From Betaproteobacteria bacterium (GTDB taxonomy: Bacteria; Pseudomonadota; Gammaproteobacteria; Burkholderiales; SG8-41): a stretch of 9,210 nt of DNA. The stretch spans positions 1 to 9,210 of the forward strand of contig JAHZNX010000068.1 of assembly GCA_020028375.1 (NCBI GenBank). Reading direction: 5' to 3'. A program made the position numbers and the translations under genes. Shown one piece after another: positions 5,489 to 9,210 of the stretch (its first letter is position 1; the number at the start of each line of letters is the position of its first letter). The notes under the pieces were generated by a model. The model saw only the letters and a list, made by a program, of their open reading frames with translations. It made no database searches and was not told the DNA's origin.

Positions 5489-5941
5489 ATGGCACCCAGG
5501 AAGAAAGCGAAGGCGAAACGCAGGAAAGCGCCGGCAAGGAAGCCGGCAGCACGCAAGAAGACGGCAAAGAAGGCGGCAAAGAAGCCGGCGAAACGGGCGC
5601 CGGTCCGGCGCGCGGCGCCCAAGGCGAAGCTGCCCGCAGCGCGGCCGGCGGCGCCCAGACCGGCGCCAGTCAGCCCGGCGTCCATGGCTCCCCCCGGCGA
5701 GCGCATCGGTGTCGTGACCCACTACTACAGCCACCTCTCCGTCGCGGTCGTGAAGCTGGAAGCGGCGACGCTGCGGGTCGGCGACACCATCCACCTCCGC
5801 GGCCATACCACCGACTTCAAGCAGCGGGTCGATTCCCTGCAGGTCAACCACGCGCCCGTCCAGGAGGCGGGGCCCGGTGACGATTTCGGGCTCAAGGTGC
5901 GCGAGCACGCGCGCGAGCACGACGTCGTCTACAAAGTCTGA
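5489..5941 (+). CDS. Histone H1-like basic tail fused to EF-Tu domain 2-like barrel
   Basis: A 150-residue protein in two parts. Residues 1 to about 60 are almost only Lys, Arg, Ala and Pro with A-K-K/P-A-K-type repeats, like bacterial histone-H1-like tails, so this part is probably disordered and binds nucleic acid. Residues about 71-150 (ERIGVVTHYYSHLSVAVVKLE, LRVGDTIHLRGHTTDF, VDSLQVNHAPVQEAGPGDDFGLKV, HDVVYKV) match the small 'translation elongation factor-like' family, which resembles the beta-barrel domain 2 of EF-Tu without any GTPase domain. ATG 5489 is preferred over the in-frame TTG at 5483 because GGGAGG (5477-5482) sits 6 bases before it. An internal start at Met66 has no Shine-Dalgarno. 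It has its own promoter-like sequence and is convergent with the dioxygenase gene. Its role is unknown; RNA or ribosome association is plausible from the two parts, but inferred. Confidence 0.85.
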   Translation: MAPRKKAKAKRRKAPARKPAARKKTAKKAAKKPAKRAPVRRAAPKAKLPAARPAAPRPAPVSPASMAPPGERIGVVTHYYSHLSVAVVKLEAATLRVGDTIHLRGHTTDFKQRVDSLQVNHAPVQEAGPGDDFGLKVREHAREHDVVYKV

Positions 5942-5948
5942 TAACGCG

Positions 5949-5969
5949 TGACGGCTGACAGCTGACGGC
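5949..5969. repeat. 7-base tandem repeat between convergent genes
   Basis: TGACGGC, TGACAGC and TGACGGC stand in tandem and begin 8 bases after the TGA stop of the upstream gene. Like the array at 4178-4287, it is a TGAC-based repeat placed exactly at the junction of two convergent genes, and it reaches the stop codon of the minus-strand gene (5971-5969). Confidence 0.6.
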
Positions 5970-5986
5970 TACGTGGCGACGTAGCC
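5967..5986. terminator. 8-bp hairpin over the stop codon of the dioxygenase gene
   Basis: GGCTACGT (5967-5974) pairs perfectly with ACGTAGCC (5979-5986) around GGCG. It includes the last codons and the stop of the minus-strand gene. Without a T-tract it is not a canonical intrinsic terminator; it may protect or fold the 3' end. Low certainty. Confidence 0.3.
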
Positions 5987-6829
5987 GGACGGCGTGCCGA
6001 GAATGGTGGTCCGCTCCATGTGCCGCAGCTGCGTCTCGTCGAAGTCGCCGAGCGCCTGGTGCATGACGCAGCGGTTGTCCCACGCGAGGATGTCGTTCTT
6101 CCGCCATTGATGGCGATAGAGGAATTCCGGCTGCGTGGCGTGCCGCACCAGGTAGTCGATGAGCGGCTGGCTCTCTTCCTCCGACATGCCGTCGAAGCGC
6201 TTCACCTTTTCCCCGATGTAGAGCGCCTTTCTGCCGGTCTCGGGGTGCACCCGCACCACCGGCTGCGCGACCGGCGGGTTGATGCGCTTCTGCTCCTCGG
6301 CGCGGACGATTCCAGTCGTCTCGTTCGCGAGCTTCCTCGTGCCGGACAGGTGAATGCCGTGCAGGTCGGCGATCAGCTTCTTCATCCCGCCGGATAACGC
6401 GTCGTACGCCGCGTACATGTTGGCAAACAGGGTGTCGCCCCCGACCTCCGGCACCTCGTAGCTCTTCAGGAGTGAGCCGAGCGACGGCCCTGTGGTGAAC
6501 GACATGTCGGAATGCCACTGCCGGCCGGTGTACTTGGTATCGGAAGGCGAGCCGTCAGGCTTGGGCTCGTTGGTGACCATCAGGAGCTCGGGGTGGTCGG
6601 GATGGCGATCGCGCGGCAGCGTTTCGTGCCGGTCGAGCGCGCCGAAGCGGCGGCTGAACTCGATGTGCTGGCTGCGCGTGATGTCCTGGTCCCGGAACAG
6701 CAGGATGCCGTGCCCGAGAAACGCCTGGTAGATCTCGCCGAAGGTCGACTCGCTCATCGGCATCGCGACGTCCACGCCGCATACCTCCGCGCCGAGCGCG
6801 TACGAAAGTTTGCGAAGCTTGAGCGCCAC
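5969..6829 (-). CDS. TauD/TfdA-family Fe(II)/2-oxoglutarate-dependent dioxygenase
   Basis: A 286-residue cytoplasmic enzyme with GTG start at 6829. The family couples 2-oxoglutarate decarboxylation to hydroxylation of a substrate such as taurine or 2,4-D-type ethers, releasing succinate and CO2. The N-terminus (KLRKLSYALGAEVCGVDV) is the family's usual beginning. The iron ligands are His106 and Asp108 (W-H-S-D) and His257 (V-M-H-Q). Arg269 and Arg273 (R-H-M-E-R) match the 2-oxoglutarate-binding arginines. GGDTLFANMYAAYD (130-143) is the typical core segment. An upstream in-frame ATG at 6874 would add 15 Pro/Gly/Ala-rich residues but has no ribosome-binding site, whereas GTG 6829 has AGGAG 5 bases upstream. 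The frame stays open to 7174 without homology-like content. It converges on the 5489 gene. The substrate is unknown. Confidence 0.93.
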   Translation of the reverse strand: MALKLRKLSYALGAEVCGVDVAMPMSESTFGEIYQAFLGHGILLFRDQDITRSQHIEFSRRFGALDRHETLPRDRHPDHPELLMVTNEPKPDGSPSDTKYTGRQWHSDMSFTTGPSLGSLLKSYEVPEVGGDTLFANMYAAYDALSGGMKKLIADLHGIHLSGTRKLANETTGIVRAEEQKRINPPVAQPVVRVHPETGRKALYIGEKVKRFDGMSEEESQPLIDYLVRHATQPEFLYRHQWRKNDILAWDNRCVMHQALGDFDETQLRHMERTTILGTPSGYVAT

Positions 6830-6834
6830 CGATG

Positions 6835-6839
6835 CTCCT
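6835..6839 (-). promoter_or_regulatory. Shine-Dalgarno that sets the dioxygenase start
   Basis: AGGAG on the minus strand lies 5 bases before GTG 6829. It is the only good ribosome-binding site among the candidate starts (GTG 6829, ATG 6874 and further upstream). Confidence 0.6.
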
Positions 6840-7045
6840 GCGCCCGCGGAGGGCGGAGCAGGTTCCAAGCGCATTATGCTTGGATGCGACCCCGAAGCGG
6901 GATGCAGCGCCGCAATTGTCCGCGTGCTTGTGTGCGCCTCCACGGTCGCATCCCCGGAAACCGGGGCCCCTGCTCCACGTTTCGGCGCACCGTTTGCAGA
7001 TGCAATCATATCCCTGCCGGGGCACGGCGCGATAGCGCGGGTCGT

Positions 7046-7074
7046 TTGACCGGTTATCGGGGTTGCGCTAACGT
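7046..7074 (+). promoter_or_regulatory. Possible sigma70-like promoter for the 7125 operon
   Basis: TTGACC (7046-7051), a 17-base spacer, then TAACGT (7069-7074). The -35 box is good and the -10 box poor (three of six). The leader would then contain the palindrome at 7091-7106, immediately before AGGAGG (7115-7120). Confidence 0.35.
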
Positions 7075-7124
7075 CGCGCGGGACCGGCTGCCGGCTCCGG
7101 AGCCGGGAAAAACGAGGAGGCATC

Positions 7125-8093
7125 ATGCTTCGAACCTGGACGCAGCTCACAGCACTCGCCGTCGTCGCGGCCATGGCTGCATCCGTATCCGCGCAAAACT
7201 ATCCGGTCCGGCCCATCCGCCTGCTGGTTCCGTTCGGCCCGGGCGGCGTCGGGGACATCACGGCACGGGTGGTCGCGCAGAAGATGGGCGCTTCGCTCGG
7301 CCAGCAGATCGTCGTCGACAATCGGCCCGGCGCCGGCGGCATCGTCGCGAGCGAGATCGTGGCGAAAGCCGCGCCCGACGGCTACACGCTGCTTTTGCTC
7401 AACAACGCGCACGCGGTCAGCATGTCGCTGTTCAAGTCCCTGCCCTACGACACGTTGAGGGACTTCACGCCGATCTCATCCATCTCCACCTTCAGCATCG
7501 TGCTGCTCGTGAATGCGGATTCTCCGATCAGGTCGGTGAAGGATTTCATCGCGACCGCGAAGGCAAGTCCGGGCAAACTCAATGTCGGCACCATCCAGAT
7601 CGGGGCGACCCAGCACCTCTCGTCCGAGCTCTTCAAGTCGATGGCCGGCATCGACACGGTTCACATTCCTTTCACCAACACCGGCGCGGTGCTGACCGGG
7701 CTGCGCGGAGGGAGCGTGCAGGTCGCCTTCGAGTTCATCGCGCCGGTCGTGGGCCAGGTCAAGGCGGGCGCCCTGAGGGCGCTCGCGGTCAGCACGCGCT
7801 CCCGCTTCGCGGGCCTCCCCGATGTTCCCGCCGTGCACGAGGCCGGGGTGCCCGGCTATGAAGTGATGTCCTGGAACGGATTCGCGGCGCCTGCCGGCAC
7901 GCCGCAAGCGGTCATCAACCGTCTCAACAAGGCGATCGTCGAGGCACTCGCAATGCCCGACGTCAAGCAGCGCTTCGCGGAACTTGCAGTGGACACCCGC
8001 CCCGATACACCCGAGGGCTTCCGCAAGCTCGTGGCCTCTGAAATTACCAAGTGGAAGAGCGTCATCGAGAAGGCAGGCATCCCCCGGCAGTAG
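7125..8093 (+). CDS. Bug-type tripartite tricarboxylate transporter substrate-binding protein
   Basis: A 322-residue periplasmic receptor of the Bug branch. The signal peptide is residues 1-23 (V-S-A before Gln24). The mature fold follows at once: NYPVRPIRLLVPFGPGGVGD (Asp44 in the ligand loop), QIVVDNRPGAGGIVASEIVAKAAPDGYTLLL, SLPYDTLRDFTPI, VHIPFTNTGAVLTGLRGGSVQVAFE, LPDVPAVHEAGVPGYEVMSWNGFAAPAGTPQAVI and the terminal KWKSVIEKAGI. It has no palindromic-repeat peptide after the signal and so shows the uninserted form of the junction. HIPF-TNT differs from the more usual HVPYKG-type loop and could reflect a different ligand. ATG 7125 has AGGAGG at 7115-7120. The next binding-protein gene begins 47 bases downstream, probably in one operon. 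Confidence 0.95.
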   Translation: MLRTWTQLTALAVVAAMAASVSAQNYPVRPIRLLVPFGPGGVGDITARVVAQKMGASLGQQIVVDNRPGAGGIVASEIVAKAAPDGYTLLLLNNAHAVSMSLFKSLPYDTLRDFTPISSISTFSIVLLVNADSPIRSVKDFIATAKASPGKLNVGTIQIGATQHLSSELFKSMAGIDTVHIPFTNTGAVLTGLRGGSVQVAFEFIAPVVGQVKAGALRALAVSTRSRFAGLPDVPAVHEAGVPGYEVMSWNGFAAPAGTPQAVINRLNKAIVEALAMPDVKQRFAELAVDTRPDTPEGFRKLVASEITKWKSVIEKAGIPRQ

Positions 8094-8140
8094 GCAGCAC
8101 TGGACGTCGCGCGATGGTGAGGCGCGGCAAAGGAGGAGAC

Positions 8141-9124
8141 ATGAAACCGAAACCCGTGTACCAATCTCTGATGCGGGGCGTCGTAGCCGCCGCCGCGCTC
8201 GCCGCCTCCGGGTCGCTTGCGCAAAGCTTCCCCTCGCGGCCGATCGAGCTCGTAGTGCATACGTCCCCGGGCGGGGGTACCGACATCATCGCGCGCGTGG
8301 TAGCGGAAATCCTCACGCGCGAAAAGCTCGTCGGCCAGCCCGTCAACGTCATGAACCGCCCGGGCGGCGCCGGCGCTATCGCCTACACCTACTTCAAGGG
8401 CAAGCGCGGCGATCCGCACACCATCATGACGGTCGCCAGCATGACGCTGCTCGTGCAGACCACGCGGCCCGAGATGGGGATGGGACTCGACCACTTCACT
8501 CCGCTCGCGTTCCTCGCCCAGGACCCGCAGGCGGTGATGGTAGCCGCCGACTCGCCGTTCCAGAGCTTCGCGGATCTCGTGGACGCGGGCAAGCGGGAGC
8601 CCAATTCGCTGGCCGCAAGCGTGGCCTCGCCCGGCGGAACCGCTCGCATGCTGCTCTGGTTGATCGAGCGCGAGACCGGCGCCCGCTACAAGATGGTCTC
8701 GTTCAAGAGCGGCGCCGACGCCATCCTTCCCGTCATGGGCGGCCACACGCACTTCACGACCGAGAACATCAGCGAGGGGCACGGCGCGGTCGAGGCAAAG
8801 AAGCTGCGCGTGCTCGCCGTGTCCTCGGCGCAGCGCCTCCGGGTCGTCCCGGACGTCCCGACCCTGAAGGAGCTCGGCTACAACATCCACATTGGCACGG
8901 GACGCGGCTTTGCGATGCCGGCCGATGTCCCGAAGGAGGCGGCCGCCCGGATGCAGGCTATCCTCGAGCGCGTCTATCACAGCGCAGCGTGGAGGGAGCA
9001 CGCCGAGCGCAGCATGTACGAGAACATCTGGATGAGCGGACCCGACTACGCCGCGCACCTCGCGCAGCGGCGCGCGCTGGTGCTGGAGTTCCTGCAGTCG
9101 ATCGGGATTGCGCCAAAGCCCTGA
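8141..9124 (+). CDS. TctC-like tripartite tricarboxylate transporter substrate-binding protein
   Basis: A 327-residue periplasmic receptor, closest within the window to the minus-strand gene at 4284-5294. The signal peptide is residues 1-27 (S-L-A before Gln28) with Lys2/Lys4 at the N-terminus. The mature part starts SFPSRPIELVVHTSPGGGTD (Asp48), then MNRPGGAGAIAYTYFKGKRGDPHT, GMGLDHFTPLAFLAQDPQAVMV, GGTARMLLWLIERETGARYKMVSFKSGADAILPVMGGH, FTTENISEG, VPTLKELGYNIHIGTGRGFAMPADVPKEAAARMQ. It lacks the repeat-derived peptide found in its paralogue. ATG 8141 has a very strong Shine-Dalgarno (AAAGGAGGAG, 8129-8138). It follows the 7125 gene and precedes the partial gene at 9139 by 14 bases, so the three are probably one transcript. 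The ligand is unknown. Confidence 0.95.
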   Translation: MKPKPVYQSLMRGVVAAAALAASGSLAQSFPSRPIELVVHTSPGGGTDIIARVVAEILTREKLVGQPVNVMNRPGGAGAIAYTYFKGKRGDPHTIMTVASMTLLVQTTRPEMGMGLDHFTPLAFLAQDPQAVMVAADSPFQSFADLVDAGKREPNSLAASVASPGGTARMLLWLIERETGARYKMVSFKSGADAILPVMGGHTHFTTENISEGHGAVEAKKLRVLAVSSAQRLRVVPDVPTLKELGYNIHIGTGRGFAMPADVPKEAAARMQAILERVYHSAAWREHAERSMYENIWMSGPDYAAHLAQRRALVLEFLQSIGIAPKP

Positions 9125-9138
9125 TCGATTCAGGCAGG

Positions 9139-9210
9139 ATGCCTCGGTTCAACTTCCAGCTGCACACCGACCGCATCGCGCCCAAGGCGGAAGGCCGGCT
9201 GCCCGCCTGC
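9139..9210 (+). CDS. Unidentified gene start, cut by right edge
   Basis: An open frame from ATG 9139 runs to the end of the window: 24 codons, beginning MPRFNFQLHTDRIAPKAEGR. Nearly every codon ends in G or C, as in the neighbouring genes, which supports coding. It lies 14 bases after the preceding stop, with only a weak AGG-type ribosome-binding site, suggesting translational coupling in the same operon. There are too few residues to name a family. Confidence 0.5.
   Translation, partial: MPRFNFQLHTDRIAPKAEGRLPAC

Larger units (their letters stand above)
6830..7124. other. Divergent intergenic region, about 295 bases
   Basis: No convincing gene was found on either strand. The minus frame of the dioxygenase stays open upstream to 7174, but the extra sequence has no SDR-, TauD- or transporter-like pattern and no ribosome-binding site. 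It holds a GC hairpin CCCCGG-AAA-CCGGGG (6952-6966), a 16-base perfect palindrome CCGGCTCCGGAGCCGG (7091-7106) just before the next gene's ribosome-binding site, and a possible plus-strand promoter (7046-7074). It presumably carries both divergent promoters. Confidence 0.6.

Noticed and set aside
5453..5920. Minus-strand open frames opposite the H1-like/EF-Tu-like gene (5449-5706, 5453-5920)
   Set aside because: They are the complement of the Lys/Ala-rich codons; the plus frame has a promoter-like sequence, Shine-Dalgarno and a recognisable barrel domain.
6952..6966. GC hairpin CCCCGG-AAA-CCGGGG as a terminator
   Set aside because: It is upstream of both divergent genes, with no gene ending there and no T-tract on either strand.
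6872..7174. Longer dioxygenase start (ATG 6874, or open frame to 7174)
   Set aside because: No ribosome-binding site, the added residues are Pro/Gly/Ala-rich and unlike the family, and GTG 6829 with AGGAG gives the usual TauD N-terminus.

Overview
The window is high-GC DNA whose proteins look like those of a betaproteobacterium, most likely Burkholderiales. The main reason is five periplasmic solute-binding proteins of the tripartite tricarboxylate transporter (TctC/Bug) family, a family strongly expanded in that order. They sit among small catabolic-type genes (two short-chain dehydrogenase-like proteins, a GlcG/HbpS-type DUF336 protein and a TauD/TfdA-type dioxygenase). No TctA or TctB membrane subunit is present, so the binding proteins here are orphans. 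The assignment rests on protein character only; no rRNA or tRNA is present.

Layout, left to right. An SDR gene cut by the left edge (+) is followed by a pair of inverted REP-like palindromes, a Bug-type binding protein (+), a third REP-like copy, and a secreted DUF336 protein (+). A second SDR (-) converges on that group. It is divergent from a second Bug-type protein (+) across a short AT-richer spacer. That gene converges on a TctC-like binding protein (-) through a mirrored array of 13-14 nt repeats that supplies both stop codons. A divergent spacer with a good sigma70-like promoter leads to a small gene (+) encoding a histone-H1-like basic tail joined to an EF-Tu domain-2-like barrel. This converges on a TauD/TfdA dioxygenase (-). 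After about 300 bases without a gene comes a probable operon (+): a Bug-type binding protein, a TctC-like binding protein, and the first codons of another gene cut by the right edge.

Functionally the region looks like an uptake/catabolism island. The binding proteins would capture small, probably carboxylated, compounds in the periplasm, and the SDR, DUF336 and dioxygenase genes would act on the imported substrates. Substrates cannot be read from the sequence. The H1-like/EF-Tu-like protein looks unrelated to catabolism.

The strongest unusual signals are in the repeats. (1) A short palindromic repeat (core CTGAGCC[C/T]GTCG or its complement) lies in frame inside three of the five binding-protein genes, always between the signal peptide and the first beta strand, in both orientations and once nested in itself. 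(2) The REP-like element keeps a 6-3-6 hairpin while its stem sequence changes. (3) The mirrored array carries the stop codons of two convergent genes. (4) Both SDRs lack the usual catalytic Ser and Tyr and share an R-V-H-x-S-x-x-K motif instead.
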